Position numbers and translations under genes: made by a program
Shown: positions 20,077-29,940 of the stretch, piece by piece
Layout of the letters: each line of letters begins with the position of its first letter
How positions within the stretch are numbered: the stretch's first letter is position 1
From: Candidatus Poribacteria bacterium
GTDB lineage: Bacteria > Poribacteria > WGA-4E > JAJDTR01
Assembly (NCBI GenBank): GCA_028820655.1
Contig: JAPPIK010000056.1
Span: forward strand, 89,880-153,879
Length of the DNA stretch: 64,000 nucleotides
Reading direction: 5' to 3'
The notes under the pieces: model-generated
The model's database searches: none
The model's input: the letters and a program-made list of their open reading frames with translations, nothing else
Told to the model about the DNA's origin: nothing

Positions 20077-21492
20077 TCAACCCGCAAGGCCTAGCTTGAT
20101 ATAAGATTCCGGCGTCGGAAAAATCTTCCCCGGATTGCATAGTCCCGTCGGATTGAAAACATCCCTGACAGACGCCATGACTTTGAGATCATCGGGACTG
20201 AAAATTAGCGGCATGTAATCCATCTTCTCGATGCCGATTCCGTGCTCGCCGGTGATCGTGCCGCCTGCTTCGGCGCAAGCGGTAAGAATCTCCTCGTTTA
20301 CCAGTTCAACGCGCTCGCACTGGTCCGGATCTCGCTCGTCAAATAGAACGATGGGATGGATGTTCCCGTCACCCGCGTGGAAAACATTGGCGATTGGTAT
20401 ATCATATTTCCGGGATATTGCTGCGACCTGTCGGAGAACTTTGGGCAGCTGGGTTCGTGGAACTACACCATCCTGAGTTATGTAACTTGGAGCCAACCGT
20501 CCGAAAGCGCCGAAGGCGCTTTTGCGCGCCTTCCAGAGGTTTTCTCGATCCGCGTCATCTTTGGCGTAACGCACTTCGCGGGCATTGTGCTTGTTTAGAA
20601 TGTCTATGATGCGTTGCGCCTGATCCTGCATACCGGCTTCAATACCATCAAGCTCAACAATCAAGATCGCCTCGGCATCAAGCGGGAAGCCGTAGTGGAA
20701 TCCATCTTCCAAAGCCTTGATGACGAGTTGATCCATCATTTCTAGCGCGGCAGGGATAATACCCGCAGCGATAATACTCGACACTGCGTTAGAGGCATCG
20801 TCCATCGTCTCAAATATGCTGAGAGTCGTTTGATAGGTCTGGGGACTTCGAAGGAGACGCACGGTCGCTTTCGTCACGATCCCGAAGGTACCTTCGGAGC
20901 CAATCATGACGCCGCGCAAATCGTAACCGGGAGTTTCTTCAATAGCTCCGCCGAACACGACAATCTCCCCGTTTGGCAGGACGACCTCCAGCCCCAATAT
21001 GTGATCCGTAGTCACACCGTATTTAAGGGTATGCGGGCCGCCGGAATTCTCAGCAATGTTACCGCCGATAGTACACGCTTTCTGGCTGGATGGGTCCGGA
21101 GCATAGAAATAGCCATCATCTTGTACGGCATGGGTCAACAGTAAATTTACCACTCCAGGTTCCACCACCGCACGTTGGTTCTTCAGGTCAATTTCGAGTA
21201 TCCGGTCAAGTCGATTGAGGGCAATCAGCATACCACCGCGTACCGGAAGCATTCCACCGCTCAGTCCGGTACCGCCGCCGCGGGCGATAAACGGGGTTTG
21301 ATATTTGTTAGCCAATTTTACAATTGTCGAGATTTGTTGGGCATTTTCCGGGAAAACAACCATATCGGGCAATGCTTTGAATAGCGTCGCACCATCACAT
21401 TCATACACTGACAATGCGGTCGGGTCTGTGAGTACATTCTGGGGGCCGACTACATCTACAAGCTCTTGGATTAATTCATTTTCATCAGACAT
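20077..21492 (-). CDS. glcD: FAD-linked oxidase, glycolate oxidase subunit GlcD-like
   Basis: FIARGGGTGLSGGMLPVRGG; CTIGGNIAENSGGPHTLKYGVT; GEHGIGIEKMDYM; FNPTGLCNPGKIFP. Confidence 0.88.
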   Translation of the reverse strand: MSDENELIQELVDVVGPQNVLTDPTALSVYECDGATLFKALPDMVVFPENAQQISTIVKLANKYQTPFIARGGGTGLSGGMLPVRGGMLIALNRLDRILEIDLKNQRAVVEPGVVNLLLTHAVQDDGYFYAPDPSSQKACTIGGNIAENSGGPHTLKYGVTTDHILGLEVVLPNGEIVVFGGAIEETPGYDLRGVMIGSEGTFGIVTKATVRLLRSPQTYQTTLSIFETMDDASNAVSSIIAAGIIPAALEMMDQLVIKALEDGFHYGFPLDAEAILIVELDGIEAGMQDQAQRIIDILNKHNAREVRYAKDDADRENLWKARKSAFGAFGRLAPSYITQDGVVPRTQLPKVLRQVAAISRKYDIPIANVFHAGDGNIHPIVLFDERDPDQCERVELVNEEILTACAEAGGTITGEHGIGIEKMDYMPLIFSPDDLKVMASVRDVFNPTGLCNPGKIFPTPESYIKLGLAG

Positions 21493-21755
21493 TGGGACAT
21501 CCTCCTTACATGTGATTAATTCCTGAGTGGGTGCCGGCGAAGGAACATATCGGTGCATGGATGTGTAAATTCATTGTTAATGAGCCGGGATATAGATTGA
21601 AAGCGAGGTTTTTGAGCATCACTATATTTATGACTCATGAACGACGTGATAAAGAACGATTTCATTGCGCGATCTTTCTAGGTACCAACAATCGCAATTG
21701 AATCACTGCAGAAAGTTTGTTATCAGTCTTGAAATTCGGTTCATCCTAAGTCGTC

Positions 21756-21809
21756 AAAAACAAAAAAGCCAAGATTTCTTTGTATCGGAAGTGTCGGAAA
21801 CCTCGGCTT
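21756..21809 (-). terminator. Rho-independent terminator
   Basis: Minus strand AAGCCGAGGTTTC..GAAATCTTGGCTTTTTTG downstream of mrp. Confidence 0.75.
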
Positions 21810-21852
21810 GAGTTGCGCCACATGCAAAACTTTGGAAGCAAAACAGTTCAAT

Positions 21853-22836
21853 TCATTGTTCGATAATCTTCAACTCATCTTCGGGGCCCCGCTCACTCAA
21901 CTCCACCGAGAGTTGGTTCGCAACTTCGTGAAACGCTTGAGATTGCGGCGATTCTGGGTGGGCGGCGACAATCGGGACACCGAGATCTCCGGCGGTGCAC
22001 ACTTCCGCGTCCAGAGGAACGCACCCAAGGAATGAAACCCCTAGCTTGTGGCTAGTCTTTTTTCCGCCGTCAGACCTGAAGATGTCCGTCCTCTCGCCGC
22101 AGTGGGGGCACAGAAAGTAACTCATATTCTCCACGACACCCAGAATCGGCACGCCCAAGCGGTCGAACATGGCAGCACCGCGTCTAACATCGGCTAAGGC
22201 GACATCTTGGGGTGTCGTCACTATCACCGCACCGGTGAGAGGGATGGCTTGGGTCAAGGAGAGCGCCGCATCTCCCGTGCCGGGCGGTAGATCAATGATA
22301 AGGTACTCCAGTTCCCCCCAATTCACGTCGCTAAGAAATTGACGGATTGCGCTGTGCAACATGGGACCCCGCCATATCATCGCCTGTTCCTCCGGCACCA
22401 TGAAACCGATTGACATCAACTGAATGTTATGTCGAACAAGCGGGATTAATTTTCTTTCCGGGTTTGTTTGAGGTTTCTCGCTAATGCCCATCATTGTGGG
22501 AATACTCGGCCCATACGCATCGGCATCCATTAGCCCCACCTTTGCTCCGCTGCGGGAGAGCGCAATTGCCAAGTTGGTTGCGACCGTCGATTTTCCCACA
22601 CCTCCCTTTCCGCTTGCCACGGCAATCTTATAACGAATGTCAGGAAGTTCCACATTGTGTTGTCCGGTTTCCGCTTGGGGCACACCCTGCGCAGGGCTTG
22701 AGCGCGGCGGGGCCGCAGGACGGGAAAGTTGCGAGCCACTTATTACTTTAAGCTCCGGATGCCCCTTTGTGGTCGACTGATTCAATTCGTTGCTCGTTGA
22801 ATCCGAATTTTTATTGCCTTTCTTGAAGAGGTTCAT
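21853..22836 (-). CDS. mrp: Mrp/NBP35 family ATP-binding Fe-S carrier protein
   Basis: VASGKGGVGKSTVATNLAIALS; MDADAYGPSIPTMMG; VENMSYFLCPHCGERTDIF. Confidence 0.93.
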   Translation of the reverse strand: MNLFKKGNKNSDSTSNELNQSTTKGHPELKVISGSQLSRPAAPPRSSPAQGVPQAETGQHNVELPDIRYKIAVASGKGGVGKSTVATNLAIALSRSGAKVGLMDADAYGPSIPTMMGISEKPQTNPERKLIPLVRHNIQLMSIGFMVPEEQAMIWRGPMLHSAIRQFLSDVNWGELEYLIIDLPPGTGDAALSLTQAIPLTGAVIVTTPQDVALADVRRGAAMFDRLGVPILGVVENMSYFLCPHCGERTDIFRSDGGKKTSHKLGVSFLGCVPLDAEVCTAGDLGVPIVAAHPESPQSQAFHEVANQLSVELSERGPEDELKIIEQ

Positions 22837-22911
22837 GGTTAATCCTTTAGAAGGTACACATCATGCAAATTCGTCATGTCTCAATGTTTTCCCTTAGAAC
22901 GCATTCATCTC

Positions 22912-24108
22912 TCACGCCGTATTCGAAATATTCTCTTCATAAAGCGGTGACAGTTGCCGCAAGCGATGAACCTCTTTCACAACGGCGTCAATAACTTGAT
23001 CGACCTCTACCTCGGTTGTGAATCGGCCCAATCCAAAGCGAACCGCCGTATGCGCGAGTTCCTTTTTCAGTCGCATGGCGAGCAAAACGTGCGACGCTTG
23101 AACTGCGCCGGATGTGCAAGCAGAGCCTGCAGACAGCGCAATGTTGTCCAAACTTGCCAACAATGCTTCGCTTTCGACAAATTCAAAACTTATGTTGAGA
23201 TTCCCAACTAAGCGCTTCAACGGGTGGCCGTTGAGATTAATGTGGTCTATCCGATTGAATAGCGCGTGAAGGAGCTTGTCTCGCAGAACCGCGATTCGCT
23301 CAGATTCATCGACCATCAGAGTTTTAGAGAGTTCGCATGCCTCGCCAAAACCTACGATTGCCGGAACGTTGAGCGTGCCGGGTCTTATGCGATTTTCCTG
23401 CCCGCCGCCGTGAATCATTGGAGCTAAATGAATTCTCGGTTTTCTCGCTCGAATGTAGAGAGCGCCAATTCCTTTGGGGCCATACATTTTGTGCGCGGTA
23501 AGAGACATAAGGTCAAGGCCGAGCCGGTTTACATCTGAGTCAATCTTTCCAACCGCCTGCACAGCATCAGAATGGAACAGGACACCTTGGCATCCTGCAA
23601 TCTTTCCAACCTCCGCGAGAGGATTAATGGTGCCAACCTCATTGTTCGCATAGATTAGACTAATCAGAATAGTTTGCTCCGTGATACAGTCCCGAACCTG
23701 CTGCGGATGTACCATCCCATACTTGTCAACAGGCAGATACGTGACTTTGAACCCGTCGTTCTCCAAGACCGCACACGTGTCCAATACGGCGTGGTGCTCC
23801 GCAGTGCTGGTAATAATGTGGTTGCCTTTGTGCCTATAAGCGTATGCAACGCCTTTGATCGCCAGGTTGTCCGATTCCGTGGCGCCGCTCGTAAAAATCA
23901 GTTCGTCCGTTGAGCAACCGATGAGTTCAGCCACTTGGTGCCGAGCTTTTTCAACAGCGTCTCTTGCTTTCCACCCAAACAAATGCGCTGTGCTAGACGC
24001 ATTGCCGAAACAGGTTGTCAGATAGGGTATCATCGCATCTACGACCTGTGGATCTATGGGTGTCGTCGCATGGTAATCCATATAGATGATGCTGTCTTGG
24101 CTATTCAT
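22912..24108 (-). CDS. Cysteine desulfurase (NifS/IscS family)
   Basis: YMDYHATTPIDPQVV; TSGATESDNLAIKG; LMSLTAHKMYGPKGIGALY; SAGSACTSG. Confidence 0.93.
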   Translation of the reverse strand: MNSQDSIIYMDYHATTPIDPQVVDAMIPYLTTCFGNASSTAHLFGWKARDAVEKARHQVAELIGCSTDELIFTSGATESDNLAIKGVAYAYRHKGNHIITSTAEHHAVLDTCAVLENDGFKVTYLPVDKYGMVHPQQVRDCITEQTILISLIYANNEVGTINPLAEVGKIAGCQGVLFHSDAVQAVGKIDSDVNRLGLDLMSLTAHKMYGPKGIGALYIRARKPRIHLAPMIHGGGQENRIRPGTLNVPAIVGFGEACELSKTLMVDESERIAVLRDKLLHALFNRIDHINLNGHPLKRLVGNLNISFEFVESEALLASLDNIALSAGSACTSGAVQASHVLLAMRLKKELAHTAVRFGLGRFTTEVEVDQVIDAVVKEVHRLRQLSPLYEENISNTA

Positions 24109-24379
24109 CTGCGCACACCTTCGGCTCGAATCATTGATAATTTTACTGCACACCAAACTGAAAGTCAAGCGCAATGCCGAGGTTTGCTCGGGGCTTGTGC
24201 AGCGACGGCGCTTCCTTATTTCAACTTGAATCTCCGTCCCATTTTCACCTATAATACCATTCTATCGTATAGGTGTTTATTGTGTACGTGCCGTGATACA
24301 TTCTTGCCGTTCCCGACACACTGACTGCGCATCTCGTTCCCACATTTCTGCTTCTTGACCCGCGAAGGAGTTTATTTCT

Positions 24380-26470
24380 TTGGGCTTTCTCAACCCGATT
24401 TTGCTTCTCGGAGTGCTTGCAGCCGCAGTACCTCTTCTCATTCACCTTTGGAGCCGCCGTCAAGCGAAAAGGGTTGATTTCAGCAGCCTTATGTTTCTCT
24501 TGGTTGCGCATCGCCAGAACGTGAGGAGAATTCAGCTCAAGAATCTTCTAATCCTGCTACTGCGAGCGGCGATCATCACCCTTATTGCACTAGCCCTCGC
24601 CCGCCCTCTGCTGAAGAATCAGTTCTCGTTTGCAGGGGCCCGCGCGAAAACTAGCGCAGTCGTAATACTGGATAACTCCTTCAGTATGGGATATAAAGGT
24701 GTGCAGGGTCAAAGATTCGAGAAGGCAAAACAGGTAGCAATGGAAGTCAACGACTCGCTTCGACGCGGAGACAGCGTAGCGGTCATCTTGATGTCTGACA
24801 TTCCTGACCCAATCTTCATGAAGTTGACAAGAGACTTGGATGCCGCAAAAGCAGAGATTCGCCGGGCCGAGATTTCCAGCAGGCCTACTCTCGTACCTCC
24901 TAGCCTAGAGCTGGCTCACGATATCCTTGAAACCACGGTGAACCCGAACAAGGAGATTTACTTAATTTCCGACTTTGGCAGAAATGGTTGGACCAATTGG
25001 GGAGGCGTGCCGAATCGTTCAGGAGCTAAGATTTACCTGATTCCGGTTGGTGAGGGGAATGACGACAATACAAGCATTGAAGAAGTTCACATTTCTAATC
25101 AACTAATTGGCGCACATCGTCCGGTTCAGTTTAAGGTAAGTGTGAATAACCATTCTGCGTTGTCACCGAGGGAGATCACGTTGACGTTGTATATTGATGA
25201 CAAAAAGCGGAGATCGCTGAGTTCCACCGTACCGGCACGCGAGTCTATCGCTGCCACGTTCACACAAAAATTTGAGTCGCCCGGAACACATACAGGTCAT
25301 GTCGATCTCACACCGGATCGATTACAGTTTGACAATCGGCGTTACTTTGCGTTAGGCGCCTACGGTCAGATTCGAGTGCTCTGCGTCGGTGAACAGACCC
25401 TTTACTTAACGTTAGCATTGAATCCCGAATCACAGGTAACACCTTCATCAGATTACACCATTCTTCCGGTAAGTTGCTCTGCTCAAGAGTTCGAAGATTT
25501 CGCGTTAGAGGACTACGACGTTGTCGTCTTTGTTGATGTGCCACTACTGACAGATCGGATAAAGCAACAGCTCCAAAGTTTCAACCGCGCCGGTAAGAGC
25601 GTCGTATATTTAGTGGAGGACAAGATTGACGTGTCAAGCTACAATCGGTTTTCAAATTGGTTGCCAGCCAGCCTTGGCGCCTTAACCGACTGGCAGGTGC
25701 CTTTGAATTTGTCCGAGTTCGACCCGGACCACCCAATCTTCGATATTTTTGGTGCGAACGATTTTTCGGGACAATACGCGCCACAGTTTTATCAAGGATT
25801 AGTCCTCGATCCGGCGGAGGAGGCACGAGTCATTGCGAGATTGTCTGATGACACGCCTTTTATGGTTGAACGGCGAATTCATACTGGCACGGCCATCATA
25901 ATTAATGTATCCGGTAGCCGACGTGATGCGTCAAACCTAATGGTCAATCCGCATTTTGTCCCGTTGCTGCAACAGACTGTACTTTATTGCAAGGCAATTC
26001 AATCTGCACACGACAGGAATCTGTTGGTTGGAGACACTTTCACCGCAAATTACCGTCATGCGAAGGCAACAAAGGCCTCAGTGGTGCGAGTGGGAGACTC
26101 ATCCGGTTCAAACAGAACTATTTCAATTGGTGCAAGTGGTGTTCTGAAATTTGATCAAACGGAATTACCCGGCATCTATCAGGTCGATATACACGGCAGG
26201 GATCGCTTGGTTCGAGATTTTTTTGCCGTAAACGTTGACCCTGCGGAGTCCGATTTGCAGACAATTGAGATTCAGGAAGCAATCGAACGAATCGGTGCTC
26301 AACCGTTGTTTGCCGACTCGTCCGAATCCTTGCATCTTAGGCTTGACTCTTACCGAATGGGAAAGGAGATTTGGGGCGAACTGATAATATTGGCACTAAT
26401 CTTTATGCTCATCGAAGGCATACTCTCGAATCATCAAGGTGCTGCTCCAAAAGAATCATCGGCAGCATGA
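24380..26470 (+). CDS. BatA/VWA-domain membrane protein
   Basis: TTG start; N-term MGFLNPILLLGVLAAAVPLLIHLWSRRQAKRVDFSSLMFL (BatA-type N-terminal TM region); VVILDNSFSMGYKG VWA-like motif; C-terminal TM. Confidence 0.85.
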   Translation: MGFLNPILLLGVLAAAVPLLIHLWSRRQAKRVDFSSLMFLLVAHRQNVRRIQLKNLLILLLRAAIITLIALALARPLLKNQFSFAGARAKTSAVVILDNSFSMGYKGVQGQRFEKAKQVAMEVNDSLRRGDSVAVILMSDIPDPIFMKLTRDLDAAKAEIRRAEISSRPTLVPPSLELAHDILETTVNPNKEIYLISDFGRNGWTNWGGVPNRSGAKIYLIPVGEGNDDNTSIEEVHISNQLIGAHRPVQFKVSVNNHSALSPREITLTLYIDDKKRRSLSSTVPARESIAATFTQKFESPGTHTGHVDLTPDRLQFDNRRYFALGAYGQIRVLCVGEQTLYLTLALNPESQVTPSSDYTILPVSCSAQEFEDFALEDYDVVVFVDVPLLTDRIKQQLQSFNRAGKSVVYLVEDKIDVSSYNRFSNWLPASLGALTDWQVPLNLSEFDPDHPIFDIFGANDFSGQYAPQFYQGLVLDPAEEARVIARLSDDTPFMVERRIHTGTAIIINVSGSRRDASNLMVNPHFVPLLQQTVLYCKAIQSAHDRNLLVGDTFTANYRHAKATKASVVRVGDSSGSNRTISIGASGVLKFDQTELPGIYQVDIHGRDRLVRDFFAVNVDPAESDLQTIEIQEAIERIGAQPLFADSSESLHLRLDSYRMGKEIWGELIILALIFMLIEGILSNHQGAAPKESSAA

Positions 26471-26497
26471 TAGCCCTACTCCGATTTTAGGATTCAA

Positions 26498-28321
26498 GTG
26501 ATAAGCGCTCGTATATTCGTCAGTGTGGCGATTTTCATTACATTTTGCAGTTTGGCGATGGCAAATCACCAAGCTGTACGCAAAATCATCCTGCGCGGTA
26601 ATGAGGCATTTTCTGATGAGCAGCTCCGTCAAGGAATGCGAACCGAAGTGGGAAAGGTTTACGATGAGGAATTGCTAAAGGAGGACTTCCAACGAATAGT
26701 CGACTTCTACAAAAAACATGGGTACAGTTTTGCGCGAATTGATGAAAAACGCCTGTTTAGAAGACGGTTCCCCGATGGAGTTTATCTTCATATCTACATC
26801 GACGAAGGACGAATTGGGCGGCTGACAGTCGAAGGCAACTCGCGCACGAGGGATCATGTTATTCTCCGAGAGCTTCTAATCAAGACAGGGGATGTCTACA
26901 CGGTTGAAGATGAATTGGAAAGTGAACGCATTCTACGCCGAAAACCATTTCTGGGGGATGCAGAAATTGGCGCTACGTGGGACGCCGAAACGTCTACCGT
27001 CGAGGTACATGTTGTTGTCACGGATCTCTGGTCGTTGATTCCTGCCCTCGATATTCCGGCGTTTAGCAAAGATAGTTCCGACTTTCTCGTTCAGGTCGTT
27101 GATTCGAATATGTTTGGCACCGGCAATCAAGCACAATTTCGATATCAGCGGATTAGTGAGGCGGGGGAAAGAACGAGAAGCCTCATTCGCACCCGGTACA
27201 CGGATCCGCGCCTCTTCAGTTCGCATTTAGAATTTGATGGACATTACACGCAGAAACGTGAGGGCGATTCGTGGCAAGTCAGTCTAAAGCGGCCACAATA
27301 CACGCTGAAAACCCGGTGGAGCGCTGCATTTTTGGCATCAGAGCACGTAGATTTGAAACGCTGGTATGAGAATGGCAAGAAAACGGAGACGTTCGACCGT
27401 AGTCTTTATCGGGGCACGGGGCAGATCACCCGTTACTTCGGGACTCGACATCGGCAGGTACAACTCTCCGTATGGGGCTTTTCAGAACGCTCAAGGTTCG
27501 AGTTGCTGGAATCACATTCTTCACCCAATCTTGGTGCGACGTGGGGAGCTACCAAACGTCGGGAGTCACAATTTTCTCCGCGAGATCGTGACATAAAGAT
27601 CCTCGGCATCTCCATTGGGCGTCGAGACATCGATTTCGTTCGGACTCGATACGTCAATCAAATGGGTCGGGTGGAGGACATTGCCGTAGGATACGGATAC
27701 AGCATGTCCATGGGGTATGGTTCGCCGTTCTACGGATCCGATCGGTCGGAAACGGTCTTAAACTGGTTGTTCTCCTCATCGCTGGCGCACCAAGACTCGC
27801 TCTTCCTGAATATCCATGCTGACTATACGATTCAATTTAGCAATAGGAATCGTGACTCGGTTTTTAAAGGCAGGGTTAAGTCTGTCCGTAAAGACCTGTT
27901 CTATCAAACATTAGCAGTTCAGTTGTCTAGTGTGTTCGAGTTCGGGCGTGAGGAGGAGAGCCAGGTAATTCTAGACGGGGAACACGGGATGCGCGGTTAC
28001 TCCCCGTACGCCTTCAGTGGTGAAAAGATGATAATCTTGAATATTGAAAGCCGCTCAATCTTCAACGGCGGCATATTCGAGAGGCTGAAATCTTTAGTTG
28101 CAGTCGGATCGGTGATATTTTTGGATCTTGGTTACATTTGGAGCGGCAATGAATTCGTCTTCAACGAACCGAAGCGCAGCGTGGGTGCAGGACTAAGATT
28201 TAGCATCCCACGGTTAAGCGGATCACGCGTGTTTAGATTCGATCTTGCTTACCCGTTGGATATGCGCGGCGGCACTTCACGCGTTCCTGTTATTACCTAC
28301 GGCATCGGTCATGTCTTTTAG
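26498..28321 (+). CDS. BamA/TamA-like outer membrane protein (POTRA + surface antigen beta-barrel)
   Basis: GTG start; POTRA-like VRKIILRGNEAFSDEQLRQGM; LTVEGNSRTRDHVILREL; barrel-like C-terminus. Confidence 0.8.
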   Translation: MISARIFVSVAIFITFCSLAMANHQAVRKIILRGNEAFSDEQLRQGMRTEVGKVYDEELLKEDFQRIVDFYKKHGYSFARIDEKRLFRRRFPDGVYLHIYIDEGRIGRLTVEGNSRTRDHVILRELLIKTGDVYTVEDELESERILRRKPFLGDAEIGATWDAETSTVEVHVVVTDLWSLIPALDIPAFSKDSSDFLVQVVDSNMFGTGNQAQFRYQRISEAGERTRSLIRTRYTDPRLFSSHLEFDGHYTQKREGDSWQVSLKRPQYTLKTRWSAAFLASEHVDLKRWYENGKKTETFDRSLYRGTGQITRYFGTRHRQVQLSVWGFSERSRFELLESHSSPNLGATWGATKRRESQFSPRDRDIKILGISIGRRDIDFVRTRYVNQMGRVEDIAVGYGYSMSMGYGSPFYGSDRSETVLNWLFSSSLAHQDSLFLNIHADYTIQFSNRNRDSVFKGRVKSVRKDLFYQTLAVQLSSVFEFGREEESQVILDGEHGMRGYSPYAFSGEKMIILNIESRSIFNGGIFERLKSLVAVGSVIFLDLGYIWSGNEFVFNEPKRSVGAGLRFSIPRLSGSRVFRFDLAYPLDMRGGTSRVPVITYGIGHVF

Positions 28322-28424
28322 CGCGGCTTGCGAAGAGTCATTTCTCAATAATAGAAACTTTCGCAACATCATGTGAACGCCGGAAGTTCTTCGTGATTCC
28401 AGGTGACACAATTGGTGAGACTTC

Positions 28425-29396
28425 ATGAAACGTATCCTGATTGACACTGACATCGGTGTAGACGATGCGCTCGCCGTTATCTTTGCACTGAAATCTCCGG
28501 AACTCCACGTTGAGGCAATTACAACGGTGAGCGGCAACGTTCATGTGGAGCAGTGTACTCGAAATCTACTGATCACGCTTGGGTGCATGGAGCTCAAAGA
28601 AATACCGTTGATTTCCCAAGGGGAAGAGGCACCGTTGACTTTACCGCTAGTCACATCCGCTCACGTTCACGGTTCCGATGGGCTGGGCGGTATATCTGAG
28701 AGCTTGAGCCCTGACGGAACTAGGCTTTACCCGCCACTTGAATGGCCGCTGTCCTCGATGCGCGGGCCGGATGCGATAATCGATCTGGTCAATCGATATT
28801 CCGGCGAGCTAATTCTGGTTCCTGTCGGTCCTCTGACTAATATTGCAAAGGCGATGCTCAACAATCCGACTGCGATGCGAGGGGTTCGAGAGATTGTGCT
28901 GATGGGTGGTGTATTCGAAATCTACGGCAACGTGACGACACAAGCCGAATTTAACATTTATGCGGATCCGCAGGCGGCACAGGTGGTATTCAACTTTGGT
29001 GTGCCAGTCACCATGACTCCCCTTGATGTAACACACGACGTGGTTCTGACCCGCGACCGGTTGGACGCAGAGGCTAACCAGCGGAACACGCGGTTGATTC
29101 AGTTCTTGCGCGACTCAACACAGGCATGTATGGTGTACCATCAGGGGCGCGAAGGGGTCAAGGGATTGTATTTGCACGATCCTCTTGCAATCGGCTATCT
29201 ACTGCAACCGGACCTTTTTGATGTTGTGGATGCCTATGTACAGGTGGAGACGCCAGACAACTTGACTCGAGGCAGAACCGTCGGCAACCTCCGCGCACAT
29301 CGCGCAGATTCTGCTCCAAACGCTCGAGTGTGTGTCGGGGTTGATGCGGATCGATTTTTGAGATTCTTCCTCGACCGTGTCGTGGATGGCCACTAG
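28425..29396 (+). CDS. Inosine-uridine-preferring nucleoside hydrolase family
   Basis: MKRILIDTDIGVDDALAVIFAL (DxDxxxDD); GPLTNIAKAML; MGGVFEIYGNVTTQAEFNIYADPQAA. Confidence 0.93.
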   Translation: MKRILIDTDIGVDDALAVIFALKSPELHVEAITTVSGNVHVEQCTRNLLITLGCMELKEIPLISQGEEAPLTLPLVTSAHVHGSDGLGGISESLSPDGTRLYPPLEWPLSSMRGPDAIIDLVNRYSGELILVPVGPLTNIAKAMLNNPTAMRGVREIVLMGGVFEIYGNVTTQAEFNIYADPQAAQVVFNFGVPVTMTPLDVTHDVVLTRDRLDAEANQRNTRLIQFLRDSTQACMVYHQGREGVKGLYLHDPLAIGYLLQPDLFDVVDAYVQVETPDNLTRGRTVGNLRAHRADSAPNARVCVGVDADRFLRFFLDRVVDGH

Positions 29397-29927
29397 CTAG
29401 AAATTACGATGGCTCCCCATTCGTGAACCGGGAATGAAGAGGAAATCGTTATAACGGCTTCGCCGAAGAACATTCGGGAGTTTCAACTTGGGCAGTTCAA
29501 TCTCCTCGAAAGTCACGAGTTGCCGGGGGGTAAGAGTTGCTCGAATCTCTTGAATGAGATTCGTAATTTCCTTTATGTATTCCTGACGTTGCCGGGCAAA
29601 AGCCCTAATCATCGTTCTCAATGCGTTCTGTTCACGATATACTTGCCGCATCGTTCGCCTTCCTCCGCCTTCATATCGGCTTAGCCGCGGCAGGCTTGCT
29701 TCACTCCGATAACGCTGATAAGACAACTCTAATTCGTGCTTTTCAAAGTTGTAATCTTCAACAATATCAGAAATGAACTCAATTTTTGGTTCAACAATTT
29801 CTCTCTGTCCAGGAGATAGGTTGAGCGCGGCAGCACTCTTTTGCACTTCTATGAGCTTGACTCCCCCACATGCCGCAAGCGTTAACACGTAGCTCAATAG
29901 AACGAGCGCGTAATTTGGCTGTCCCAT
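29397..29927 (-). CDS. Putative lipoprotein with two LTxxQ-like motifs (Spy/CpxP-like)
   Basis: LAACG lipobox; LSPGQREIVEPKI and LTPRQLVTFEEIELPKLKLP. Confidence 0.5.
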   Translation of the reverse strand: MGQPNYALVLLSYVLTLAACGGVKLIEVQKSAAALNLSPGQREIVEPKIEFISDIVEDYNFEKHELELSYQRYRSEASLPRLSRYEGGGRRTMRQVYREQNALRTMIRAFARQRQEYIKEITNLIQEIRATLTPRQLVTFEEIELPKLKLPNVLRRSRYNDFLFIPGSRMGSHRNF

Positions 29928-29940
29928 CTCTTAATTCCTT

